Below, in pieces: positions 49,883 through 58,231 of a stretch of 64,000 nt of DNA. The notes beneath the pieces were generated by a model. The model did not search any database. It saw only the letters and a list, made by a program, of their open reading frames with translations, and was not told the DNA's origin. Position 1 is the stretch's first letter. The number at the start of each line of letters is the position of its first letter. The stretch is taken from positions 71,604 through 135,603 of the forward strand of contig NZ_LMTJ01000012.1 of the NCBI RefSeq assembly GCF_001510715.1. The letters are read 5' to 3'. The translations under genes and the position numbers were made by a program. The DNA comes from Bacillus sp. FJAT-29814. GTDB lineage: Bacteria; Bacillota; Bacilli; Bacillales; Cytobacillaceae.

Positions 49883-50938
49883 ATGAAAATCGTAGATCGA
49901 GTATTTGGCAATTACAATGGTAAAAAGGTAATGGAATATACATTAACCAATGATTCAGGCATGACTGTATTCTGTTTGAATTACGGCTGTGTGATTACAA
50001 AAATAATCGTGCCTGACCGAAATGGCATTTTGGAAAATGTGGTTCTCGGTTTTGATAAATTTGAAGATTACTTGGAATTTTCTCCATACTTTGGTGCAGT
50101 GGTTGGCCGTGTGGCAGGGAGAATAAAAGGTGCAAAGTTCGAATTGGATGGCGAAGAATATCGGCTGACCGCCAATGAGTCTCCGAACCATTTGCATGGC
50201 GGGAACCAGGGGTTTAACTCTGTTATTTGGGAAACGGAGACGATCGAACAGGAAGATGGTGTTGGTTTAAGGTTTTCTTACCGAAGTCATGACGGAGAAG
50301 AGGGCTATCCTGGAAACCTGGATACTACAGTTACTTATCTTTTATCCAATAATAATGAGCTTAGTATTACTTATGAAGCAGTGACAGACCAAAAAACCTT
50401 AGTAAACTTAACCAATCATTCGTATTTTAATTTGAGCGGTGATGGTAAGCGCGATTGCTCGGAACATAATCTTCGACTCGAAAGCGACCGGTTTTTAGAA
50501 CTTGGGCAAGATCTGTTGCCGACCGGAAGAATTATTTCGGCAGACAATACCCCATTTGATTTTAATCAAGGTCGTTTGTTGCAGTCAGGAATGAAATCTG
50601 ACCATCCACAAAACGTTCTTGTTGGAGATGGTTATGACCACCCTCTTCTTTTTACACAGGAGGGAGAAAATTCAATCCTGTTAAGTGAAAAGGAAAGCGG
50701 CAGAGCACTTATGGTGACAACAGACCAGCCGTGTGTGGTTCTTTATACAGGAAACAAGCTCGAAGGCCCGTTTTCGATATCAGGTGTTCCGGCTAAGAAT
50801 TATTTGGGTGTGTGTCTGGAAACGCAAGGGCTACCAGATGCGATCCACCATCCGGATTTTCCGACTGTCATTTTAAATCCGGAGGAGGTATACTATTCAA
50901 CGACGAAGTATCGGTTTTCCAACACATTAGGGGTTTGA
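49883..50938 (+). CDS. galM: Aldose 1-epimerase (galactose mutarotase)
   Basis: 351 residues from ATG 49883 (GGTGGTAG in front). GRVAGRIKGAKFELDGEEYRL, NHLHGG (catalytic His), NLTNHSYFNLSG (second His) and the closing GVCLETQGLPDAIHHP (catalytic Glu) identify GalM, which interconverts alpha- and beta-galactose. Four bases before galR. Confidence 0.97.
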   Translation: MKIVDRVFGNYNGKKVMEYTLTNDSGMTVFCLNYGCVITKIIVPDRNGILENVVLGFDKFEDYLEFSPYFGAVVGRVAGRIKGAKFELDGEEYRLTANESPNHLHGGNQGFNSVIWETETIEQEDGVGLRFSYRSHDGEEGYPGNLDTTVTYLLSNNNELSITYEAVTDQKTLVNLTNHSYFNLSGDGKRDCSEHNLRLESDRFLELGQDLLPTGRIISADNTPFDFNQGRLLQSGMKSDHPQNVLVGDGYDHPLLFTQEGENSILLSEKESGRALMVTTDQPCVVLYTGNKLEGPFSISGVPAKNYLGVCLETQGLPDAIHHPDFPTVILNPEEVYYSTTKYRFSNTLGV

Positions 50939-50941
50939 TTT

Positions 50942-51934
50942 ATGGCGACAATTAAGGATATTGCAAAAAAAGCAGGCGTATCGATTGCGACTGTTTCAAG
51001 AGTGCTAAATTATGATGCAACTCTATCAGTGAGCGATGAAACGAAAAAGCGAATTTTTGAAGTGGCAGAGGAGCTGGACTATAAGAAAAAAGCCGGTGTC
51101 CGTAAACCGGAAATCGGGAAGATTGCCCTTTTTCAATGGCATACCGAGAAAGAGGAGCTTGAAGACTTATATTACATGTCGATTCGGCTTGGTGTCGAAA
51201 ACCGCTGCCGCCACCATGGAATACAGGTGGTCAAGTACTATCAAAATAGCATCGAAGAAATGAAGCAGGATGATATTCAAGGGCTGATTGCCATAGGGAA
51301 ATTCAGTGCCAATCAAGTTAGCGAGCTAACTTCCGTTTCGGAGAATATTGTTTTTGTTGATTTCTCTCCTGATGAAGATACATTTGATTGTATTGTGGCA
51401 GATTTTGAAAGGGCAGCCGTAAAGGTTCTCGAATATTTTTTGAAAAAAGGACACACGCAAATAGGCTATATTGGGGGAAGAGAGGTATTTAAAGACCAAA
51501 CTTCTGCCATTGAAGACCCAAGGGAACGGGCATTCAAACGTTTTCTAAAAGAGCAGGACCTGTTAAATGAAGCTTTCATGTATACAGGTGCATTCTCGGT
51601 GGAAAGCGGCTATGCCCTTATGAAAGAAGTAGTCCAGGATCATGGTGACAGCCTGCCTACGGCGATTTTGGCCGGGAATGATTCACTTGCCATCGGGGCT
51701 CTGAGGGCATTGCATGAAGAAGGGATCTCAGTTCCGGAGCAGATTAATATCATTGGGGTAAATGATATAAGCGTAGCAAAATATGTTTTCCCGCCCTTAA
51801 GCACGGTAAAGGTATTCACAGAAATTATGGGAGAAACTGGTGTGGATACCCTTTTGGAAAGAATAGAAGGCCGCAAAACAGCCAAAAAAACATCGATTGC
51901 AACCGAACTCATTATTCGAGACAGCTCTTTTTAA
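50942..51934 (+). CDS. galR: LacI-family transcriptional regulator of the gal operon
   Basis: 330 residues. ATIKDIAKKAGVSIATVSRVLN is the LacI helix-turn-helix with hinge; the rest is a periplasmic-binding-protein fold (YIGGREVFKDQTSAIEDPRE, ILAGNDSLAIGALRAL, VNDISVAKYVFPPLSTV). Last gene of the operon, so probably an autoregulated galactose-responsive repressor. Confidence 0.95.
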   Translation: MATIKDIAKKAGVSIATVSRVLNYDATLSVSDETKKRIFEVAEELDYKKKAGVRKPEIGKIALFQWHTEKEELEDLYYMSIRLGVENRCRHHGIQVVKYYQNSIEEMKQDDIQGLIAIGKFSANQVSELTSVSENIVFVDFSPDEDTFDCIVADFERAAVKVLEYFLKKGHTQIGYIGGREVFKDQTSAIEDPRERAFKRFLKEQDLLNEAFMYTGAFSVESGYALMKEVVQDHGDSLPTAILAGNDSLAIGALRALHEEGISVPEQINIIGVNDISVAKYVFPPLSTVKVFTEIMGETGVDTLLERIEGRKTAKKTSIATELIIRDSSF

Positions 51935-51938
51935 TCAT

Positions 51939-51985
51939 AAAAGGCGACATACTCCACTTTTGGTGGATGATGTTGCCTTTTTTCT
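51939..51985 (+). terminator. Terminator of the gal operon
   Basis: AAAGGCGACAT-TCCAC / GTGGA-ATGTTGCCTTTTTT imperfect stem with T-run. Confidence 0.85.
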
Positions 51986-52001
51986 ATCCGTGAGGATAAT
52001 G

Positions 52002-52060
52002 AAGAACCCCTTGCTGTGGCAAGGGGTTCTTGACGTCCGGGATTCGACCCCGCCCCTATG
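52002..52060 (-). other. tRNA 3'-end-like fragment plus hairpin: candidate remnant attachment site
   Basis: On the minus strand GGGTCGAATCC with GGACGTCAAG, then a perfect 13-bp hairpin AAGAACCCCTTGC/GCAAGGGGTTCTT, mirrors the T-arm, acceptor end and terminator of the tRNA-Arg gene at 58.1 kb (TTCGAATCC, GGGACGTAACC, AACCCTTG hairpin). No complete tRNA can be folded here. It may be the displaced tRNA 3' end left by integration of the 52-58 kb island. Confidence 0.35.
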
Positions 52061-52156
52061 GTTACCAATGTTTACCTGGGGCTATGTAGATCTAGGCAAT
52101 TTTCAATAAGCTATTTATACCACTTTAATGGTAAAAAGAAGAAATATAAATGCAGT

Positions 52157-54007
52157 TTAGAGTATTGGAATACCTATAGATTCAGCTAACATATGCCAAG
52201 TTTCATCTAAGCTTGGTTTTGGAGGAATGTAAATGATCGTTCCATCTCGACCTCTTGTTAAAATAACACGGTACGAATTTAATTTAATTTGAAATTCATT
52301 TTCGACACCGCGCTGGAAATGTTGCCCGTACCATTTCCCGTTTCTTAAATAAAGATCATCATCCCAATGAACAATGGCCATATCTAATTCTAACCCTTGT
52401 GTGTGAAACTCAGTTGCTGAGTAGCTTAATTGCTTACAATAATAGATTGAATTGTGATGGTTAAAATATTGTGCTACTTTCGATGGTTTCTCGTAACGTT
52501 CGTCTCTTGGAAGAACTGGTACTTCTTTTTGATAATCTGCACCGCTCGCACAAATAACCCCGGTCGTTTTAACATCATTTTTATAAAGTCCCTTAGCAAC
52601 GGATTTTGCTCGATCTAAATCCCTCGTAACAAAAAGTGAATAACGATCTTTTGCGAGGTTTTGAACGAGGTCCTTTGTTAAGTCAAATTTTTCATCTAAT
52701 AAAGAATTAACGATTGCGTAATAATTTAGAGCTGCATGGGCACGGAATGAGCAATCCAAGTGTAAATGAGTGTGTGTTTCATACTTGGAAGCGTTCGTAA
52801 ATAAAGAGCTATGATGTTTTGCATGAACAATAATATTTTTACTAGCGATAGCCGTATTCCAAAGTTTTAGTCCACCTTCTTCACCTGAGTAAATCTCTTG
52901 TCCTTCACCAATTAACCCGATAGTTACACTCCATGGTTTGTTTGAGGTTGCAATGTGCATAATGATATCTGGTTCACTTAAATTCTTCGGATGCTTGTTT
53001 TTTCTTCTTAAAGATTGATCCACTTTACCAGCATCCCACGCCCTTTGTGCTTCATCAAAAATAATAATCTGCTCATGTGGAACTATTTCTTTTTCTAGGT
53101 AATCCATCTTATAACCGTACAGCCCTTGTACGAAGGTTCTATTATTTAATGTATCTTGCAACACATCGACTAATGGTCCATTACCTGATAAATAAACGGC
53201 ATTTTTCGTATTGTGGGCAATATGTAAGCCCAAGTATGTTTTACCGGCACCAGGTTCACCAGATACTAAAATTAAATGATGGGTATTGGTTACTTGAGCT
53301 TCTTGTATAATTTCACGAACAGTTTGTTGAACTTGTTTAAAGTTACTACTCGCGACTGCTCTAATGTTTGGTAATGGTTCGTTATTAAATATTGAGCGAG
53401 CTGCTTCAAGCATAGAAGGTGAGGGTTCGTACACGCCATTTAATAATTGGGGCAAGCTAAAAGTTTTAGAAGGCTTTTTCATAATTACTTCAATAATTTT
53501 ATGAAAACTATTAACCGTAGAACCGTATATTTGATAATTTGGAATAGCGTATAGGTGTTCATTGTCATAATTAGTTAGAAGAAGTGTGCCCATTACTTTT
53601 ATATTTGTACTGTGAATTTCCGAATGATAATGTTGCAAATCACGTACATATAGTGACGTTTGAATGTACTCAGACGGAGAAATATCGTTATAGCTTTTAC
53701 ATTCGATAACGATAACGTGTCCATTCAAAATTAAAATAACATCTGGGCGACGACCTGAACCCCGTAGAATGTCATATTCAAATATCAAAGAGCCATCAAG
53801 AGTGTTATATTGTTGGAAAATCTTTTGAAGCTTGTGGAAACTATCTTTCCAGGCTTTAAGTTGGGAGTCTCTTTTTTGCTTTTCTTCAAAAGTTTCTGCC
53901 GTGCTTTCGCCAAAAACATGTAATCGAAGAGGATCGATGAATCGGTTTAAATTTAATTGTAAAAACTGTTGGATCGATCCAGCCCAGCCATAATTCAATT
54001 CTAACAC
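52157..54007 (-). CDS. PD-(D/E)XK nuclease fused to a Schlafen-group-3-like/DUF2075 helicase
   Basis: 616 residues. The N-terminal domain (about 60-160) has GSGRRPDVILILNGHVIVIECKSYN, the D...ExK signature of PD-(D/E)XK nucleases. From about residue 235 comes an SF1-like ATPase: Walker A SGEPGAGKTYLGLHIA, Walker B IIFDEAQRAWD, GLIGEGQEIYSGEEGG and an arginine motif near the end (YRVILTRGRDGTIIYIPP). This is the DUF2075/SLFN-g3 helicase type, frequent in defence islands. It likely acts on nucleic acid. Divergent from the HNH nuclease gene with 98 bases between them. Confidence 0.82.
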   Translation of the reverse strand: MLELNYGWAGSIQQFLQLNLNRFIDPLRLHVFGESTAETFEEKQKRDSQLKAWKDSFHKLQKIFQQYNTLDGSLIFEYDILRGSGRRPDVILILNGHVIVIECKSYNDISPSEYIQTSLYVRDLQHYHSEIHSTNIKVMGTLLLTNYDNEHLYAIPNYQIYGSTVNSFHKIIEVIMKKPSKTFSLPQLLNGVYEPSPSMLEAARSIFNNEPLPNIRAVASSNFKQVQQTVREIIQEAQVTNTHHLILVSGEPGAGKTYLGLHIAHNTKNAVYLSGNGPLVDVLQDTLNNRTFVQGLYGYKMDYLEKEIVPHEQIIIFDEAQRAWDAGKVDQSLRRKNKHPKNLSEPDIIMHIATSNKPWSVTIGLIGEGQEIYSGEEGGLKLWNTAIASKNIIVHAKHHSSLFTNASKYETHTHLHLDCSFRAHAALNYYAIVNSLLDEKFDLTKDLVQNLAKDRYSLFVTRDLDRAKSVAKGLYKNDVKTTGVICASGADYQKEVPVLPRDERYEKPSKVAQYFNHHNSIYYCKQLSYSATEFHTQGLELDMAIVHWDDDLYLRNGKWYGQHFQRGVENEFQIKLNSYRVILTRGRDGTIIYIPPKPSLDETWHMLAESIGIPIL

Positions 54008-54108
54008 CTCTTTTAGTCTGAAAATAATTTTATAGGATGAAATACCTAACTGTTAATATTATACTTTATATTGGATAAATATTTTAAAGATGTTGCGAGG
54101 TATTTTTG

Positions 54109-54960
54109 ATGAAAATAGAGGATTTAAAACTTAATAGTGTAATCGACAATCAGCATTTGTGTGAAATTTTCAAATGTGCTCCACAGGGTGGGATGAGGAG
54201 ATCACATACAACAAATACGCTCGTCTTAATTTCAGATCGTACAAATATATACCAAGACAAACAGACAAACGGTATTTATCATTATACTGGTATGGGGCAA
54301 GTAGGAGATCAAGAATTAACATCGCAAAATAAAACGTTGGCGGAGTCGAAAACAAATGGTGTTGCCGTTCATTTCTTTGAAGTTTTGAAGAAACGACAAT
54401 ATACCTATCGTGGTGAAGTAGAATTAGCAGGTGAACCGTATATTGATAGACAAACAGATATTAAAGGAAATATGAGAAACGTGTGGGTATTTCCATTAAC
54501 TAAAATCGCGGATAATGGTTGGATTAATGAAATTGATCACCTAGAGAATGAATTAGGACAGCAGAATTCCATTTCTAATACGGAAAAAGAACAGGTCATT
54601 AAATCAAGAATTGGCCAATCGACATTTAAAGAAAAATTACTTAAAAGAGAATGTAAATGTGCGATTTGTGGAGTTGCAGATAGAAACTTTTTAATCGGCA
54701 GTCATATTAAACCATGGAGTAAATCTAATAATGCCGAGCGGTTAGATGTAAACAATGGATTACTTTTATGCCCAAATCACGATGCATTATTTGATAAAGG
54801 TTATATTTCATTTGATGAAGACGGCCAACTAGTTTTAAGTAGCCAGCTTGATGATACTACAAAAATTTTCATGAATATCCAAAGGCCTTTTCGAATTGAA
54901 ATGACTGTAGAAATGAAAAAATATATTAAATATCATTACGATCATATAAGAGTTAAATAG
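54109..54960 (+). CDS. HNH endonuclease with SRA/YDG-like N-terminal domain
   Basis: About 283 residues. The C-terminal HNH domain has two zinc-knuckle Cys (KCAICG), SHIKPWSKS, NNGLLLCPNHDALFDKGYISF. The N-terminal part contains GGMRRSHTTNTLVLISDRT and HYTGMGQVGDQELTSQNKTL, a pattern I associate with the SRA-like modified-base-binding domain of type IV (McrA-like) restriction enzymes and DUF3427. It may cleave modified phage DNA. Start chosen near the ATG at 54109 (TTGATGAAAATA); the frame opens at 54106. A terminator follows at about 55051. Confidence 0.8.
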   Translation: MKIEDLKLNSVIDNQHLCEIFKCAPQGGMRRSHTTNTLVLISDRTNIYQDKQTNGIYHYTGMGQVGDQELTSQNKTLAESKTNGVAVHFFEVLKKRQYTYRGEVELAGEPYIDRQTDIKGNMRNVWVFPLTKIADNGWINEIDHLENELGQQNSISNTEKEQVIKSRIGQSTFKEKLLKRECKCAICGVADRNFLIGSHIKPWSKSNNAERLDVNNGLLLCPNHDALFDKGYISFDEDGQLVLSSQLDDTTKIFMNIQRPFRIEMTVEMKKYIKYHYDHIRVK

Positions 54961-54985
54961 TGAATTGATAAAAAGTTTCCTCAAT

Positions 54986-55051
54986 TACTAAGTTTTACCT
55001 AATAACGATGTTTAATTAATTACTTTGTTTTACCAAATAACTATTGATTAA
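54986..55051 (+). repeat. Tandem imperfect duplication
   Basis: Two adjacent units of about 35 and 31 bases, each beginning TACT(AA/TT)GTTTTACC and continuing (T/A)AATAAC, in the gap after the HNH gene. Confidence 0.6.
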
Positions 55052-55084
55052 GTCCCTTCACATTAAATTGTTAGGGGCTTTTTC
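55051..55084 (+). terminator. Terminator of the HNH endonuclease gene
   Basis: AGTCCCT / AGGGGCT stem with five T following. Confidence 0.65.
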
Positions 55085-55134
55085 GTTGTGTGGAAAAAAT
55101 CAGATACTCCCTCTTTTGAGAAGTGTCTGGTTGG

Positions 55135-55353
55135 TTATTTATAGAAAGGTCTAGATACAAATATTTGAGTTTCACGATTAAAATAGTGATCATTTACTTT
55201 CACATATTGATTATTAAACTCTTGTATCAAACCAGTTGTAAGTACACCGTCTGATTCAAGTTCTTCAACATCAATAGGAATTTCAAGAGTTAAATGTGCT
55301 TCAAAGTCTTGGTTGGATTTTAAATAATTTCCATCTTGAGTAACATATGACAT
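55135..55353 (-). CDS. Small hypothetical protein
   Basis: 72 residues from ATG 55353 (AGAGGTG in front). Acidic middle (LEIPIDVEELESDGVLTTGLIQEF) and NRETQIFVSRPF end; may be a phage or antidefence-type small protein but no family is recognised. Confidence 0.5.
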   Translation of the reverse strand: MSYVTQDGNYLKSNQDFEAHLTLEIPIDVEELESDGVLTTGLIQEFNNQYVKVNDHYFNRETQIFVSRPFYK

Positions 55354-55452
55354 AATATTCACCTCTCTTTCTATTAAATAATAACATTTAATTACATAAT
55401 TCTTCCATAGAACAAGTGTTTGTAGTATGCTTGTACTAGGGAGGTGATAATA

Positions 55453-55866
55453 ATGGGATTAGCGTTAGATGAATTTATAAAATATGTACAGAATAGGGAG
55501 TTTAATAATTTCCGGCTCTATTCATCAGTTATTAATCATCTTAAGAATTATTATAAGGAAGATGAGTTTAAGTTTTTTTATCCTAGAAATATTTTTAATG
55601 ATAAACAAACTGAATTGTTATTTTTCTTAAAAAATGGTTATCTTGAAGTAACAATGGATGAGAATTCAAAAATCCAAATTAAACAATTTTATTGTAAGGT
55701 TGTAAATAAAATGTTGATTCTTCCTCAGTATGAATATAGTGAACATGAGTTAAAGATTTCATTTGACAATGGTAATGAATTGCTTTTTAAAAGTGTTGAA
55801 GATTCCAATGAAGATTGGAAACCTGATTATAATGCAGTTATAAAGGATCTGTATAGATTATTTTAG
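55453..55866 (+). CDS. Hypothetical protein in prophage-remnant region
   Basis: 137 residues from ATG 55453 (GGGAGGTG in front). Aromatic- and Lys-rich, soluble, with no recognised motif (LALDEFIKYVQNREFNNFRL ... EDWKPDYNAVIKDLYRLF). Directly followed by tape-measure remnants. Function unknown. Confidence 0.5.
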   Translation: MGLALDEFIKYVQNREFNNFRLYSSVINHLKNYYKEDEFKFFYPRNIFNDKQTELLFFLKNGYLEVTMDENSKIQIKQFYCKVVNKMLILPQYEYSEHELKISFDNGNELLFKSVEDSNEDWKPDYNAVIKDLYRLF

Positions 55867-55916
55867 TTCCTTATTGTTAAGGCACTCGATAATTCGGGTG
55901 TATTTTTTAATCAGTA

Positions 55917-56290
55917 TTTGAAACTGTTTTTAATGCTATTGTACCAGTGGTAACTACAGTTTGGAATTTCATCATAGTAATTCTTTTACCGATATTTTTA
56001 AGTTTATACAATTGAATTGCCGGAAATATGCCAACCATAAAAAGTACAGTGGAATCTGTCTTTAACACATTGTCTTAGTGGTTTCATAAGCATGGGGATT
56101 CTTTAAAGAAAATCTATTACCGATATTGACTAGTGTATTTCAATATGTTCAAAGTATAATGCCCCAAATTCAATCCATTTTTGAAACAGTATTTGGAGTA
56201 GTAAAGAATGTTGTTCAAATTGCTTGGGATAGTATTGCAAATGTTTTACTCCCAATTACTATTGTTAAAAACCTTTATTTTACTTGACAT
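55917..56290 (+). pseudogene. Remnants of a phage tail tape-measure protein gene
   Basis: Two separated open stretches read FETVFNAIVPVVTTVWNFII and, from about 56120, SVFQYVQSIMPQIQSIFETV followed by FGVVKNVVQIAWDSIANVL. Repeated hydrophobic IxxVFxxVxxVWxxI patterns are characteristic of phage tape-measure proteins. Stops and frameshifts break the frame; no start is left. Confidence 0.6.
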
Positions 56291-56398
56291 AGATACTTTA
56301 TCTCTCCTTATAAGACTTGTACTATATGCTTATATAAGAAATAATAGCTGTCATACATTGTATTTCACAATAGATTTTTAGGATTTGTTTTGAGATTT

Positions 56399-56430
56399 TC
56401 AAAAAATAAACCCAACTCAATCGAGTTGGG
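56399..56430 (-). terminator. Terminator of the minus-strand coiled-coil gene
   Basis: CCCAACTC-AATC-GAGTTGGG; on the minus strand it is followed by TTTATTTTTT. Confidence 0.8.
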
Positions 56431-56449
56431 CTTTTAATAATACAAATTT

Positions 56450-57136
56450 TTATTGTAATGGAATATCAATTGTTACAGGAGTCTGGTTTAATGGTACGTT
56501 TAATTGTATAGAAAGGTATTGATAATTTATTTTATCAGATTTTTGCTGATTATAAGTAGCCAATGCAATTTCCTTTATTTCTTCGACAGTAATATAGTCT
56601 AAAATGTTAAAATTAAATGAACCTATATTGTAAATCATTATTTTTTCTTTTTGTATTGGGAAGGTACAAGAATAACAAAATCGTATGTCATCTTCAATCG
56701 TCCGCTTGATTGAAGACGAAATTGCTTGGGGAATACTGTTTAATATTCTTTGTATGGATTCATCATCTATCCCGCTAAGTTTTTCTAATGCTAATATTCT
56801 CTTATTAAATCTGAGATCGAGGTCATTGAGATATTGGATTACTGACAATTCTGTATCCCATTCACCGATGATATTTTCTACTTTTGTTAATCTTGCCTCA
56901 AATCCATCTGTACTACTATCTTTACTTTCTAATGCTTCAAGTCTTTTTGTTGTATCAGATAGTTGTTTATTTACTTCGGTTAGTTGTGCAGTTAAAATAT
57001 CAATTGTTATTTGTTGTTTTTGTACCATTTCCTCTAATTGAACTTTACTTACAGCATCAACATTAGTTACTTTTCCGATTGATCCACTGACGAAAGCTAC
57101 GAGTAAAAATCCTACAATTACAAAAATCTTCCTCAC
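56450..57136 (-). CDS. Membrane-anchored or secreted coiled-coil hypothetical protein
   Basis: 228 residues, GTG start behind AGGGGG. A hydrophobic N-terminal segment (IFVIVGFLLVAFVSGSIG) is a signal peptide or anchor. Residues about 30-75 (LEEMVQKQQITIDILTAQLT) form a coiled coil, followed by a second helical part and a beta-rich C-terminus with two Cys (CYSC). No family recognised. Confidence 0.6.
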   Translation of the reverse strand: MRKIFVIVGFLLVAFVSGSIGKVTNVDAVSKVQLEEMVQKQQITIDILTAQLTEVNKQLSDTTKRLEALESKDSSTDGFEARLTKVENIIGEWDTELSVIQYLNDLDLRFNKRILALEKLSGIDDESIQRILNSIPQAISSSIKRTIEDDIRFCYSCTFPIQKEKIMIYNIGSFNFNILDYITVEEIKEIALATYNQQKSDKINYQYLSIQLNVPLNQTPVTIDIPLQ

Positions 57137-57379
57137 GGATGAAACCCCCTTAATTTACCAAACTAGTATAATCATACCATTCTTATACTATAATTTGGAA
57201 TTATCAAATAGATTCAAAAAAAATAACCCCATCTCCTAATGAGTTGGGACTTAGCAATTTTTAGCTGAAATATAATGACAAAACATATAGGCATATTAAG
57301 CATTTTTTGTAAAACCTTTAGATAACTTTACATAGAACGCATGTTCTGACAAGGTGGGAACAAACATTCAGTTTCGGGG

Positions 57380-57646
57380 TTGTTAATCAATAAATTTATT
57401 GCTAAAAGGGCTCAAGCCACTGGGGAATTGCTTGAAATGATTTACCTGTCGGAAAAGGGTGAAATTTCTTAGAGAAGAATAAAAGTCCTCCAGATTTCCA
57501 CTGGTACATTCAGTGCTTATTGTACTTTAAGTCATAAACAGCGTGTTTTTAAGCTTGTAAACATTTTGTCGATTGGACCAATCCGGTCGAAATATAGGAA
57601 AGGGGCAAATGTTTTATATATTATGGAGAACTTGGAATACCAGTAG
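57380..57646 (+). pseudogene. WYL-like small regulator, broken by one TAG codon
   Basis: The 89-codon frame (including stop) reads LLEMIYLSEKGEIS-stop-RRIKVLQISTGTFSAYCTLS and continues HKQRVFKLVNILSIGP. The TAG at 57470-57472 lies where homologous small Bacillus WYL-type proteins have Gln (ISQRR), so a single CAG-to-TAG change explains it. Everything else stays in frame. Confidence 0.65.
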
Positions 57647-57881
57647 CGGAAAGAACTCGCAAACGCGAGGAAGAGATACTAAACATCATCAAGACGTACT
57701 GGAAAAAGTATAACTATTCACCTATGATCCGCGAGATTCAAAGAAGGCAAGTGTTACTTCCACAAGTACGGTCCTAAAGTATTTAAACAAACTTCAGGAA
57801 AGGGGACAAATTGATTGGCAGCAAAAGAAACCAAGAACAATTCAAATCATTGATCAACATAAAAATAGTTCTGCCAGCTGA
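57622..57881 (+). pseudogene. LexA-like DNA-binding domain, frameshifted
   Basis: One frame reads RTRKREEEILNIIKTYWKKY then NYSPMIREIQR; after a one-base shift near 57744 the other frame reads KASVTSTSTVLKYLNKLQER then GQIDWQQKKPRTIQIID. Together this is the LexA N-terminal winged helix (SP-x-IREI ... STSTV-x-x-x-L-x-x-L-x-x-x-G-x-I ... KPR-x-I-x-I), but without any peptidase domain, as in some phage repressor-like proteins. Confidence 0.65.
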
Positions 57882-58047
57882 CAGAGCTTTTTTAATCTCT
57901 AAGCGCTTGGAGATTCATCTTTTTTCTTGGGTACATTTTAATCCAAGTTTCCTCACTTATTATGGAGGTCCTGAAGCAGATTTGTAGTGCAGTATAAAAA
58001 TCCTGCCCCAATCCGCCCCGAATTGTTGAAATGGAGTAGATATATGA

Positions 58048-58090
58048 ATCGAAAAAATAAAATAAACCCTTGATTTTACAAGGGTTTTGG
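58048..58090 (-). terminator. Terminator of tRNA-Arg
   Basis: AAACCCTTG / CAAGGGTTT stem just past the tRNA 3' end; on the minus strand a T-rich tract follows. Confidence 0.75.
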
Positions 58091-58093
58091 TTA

Positions 58094-58167
58094 CGTCCCA
58101 GAGAGGATTCGAACCTCCGACCTACAGTTTAGGAAACTGTTGCTCTATCCTACTGAGCTACTAGGAC
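58094..58167 (-). tRNA. tRNA-Arg (anticodon CCU)
   Basis: 74 bases on the minus strand. Acceptor stem GTCCTAG/CTGGGAC, D-arm GCTCAGTAGGATAGAGC, anticodon stem ACAGT/ACTGT with loop TTCCTAA (anticodon CCT), T-arm GGAGG-TTCGAAT-CCTCT, discriminator G, CCA not encoded. tRNA-Arg genes are common integration sites, in keeping with the phage remnants on its 3' side. Confidence 0.95.
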
Positions 58168-58231
58168 ACGTTTATTTGGAACGTATATTATTATACTCAG
58201 ATATTCAAAAAAGGTCAATAATAACTTCCTG

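Noticed and set aside
52032..52060. Complete tRNA or tmRNA gene
   Set aside because: Only a T-arm-like stretch and acceptor-like end can be seen; no D-arm, anticodon arm or matching acceptor strand.
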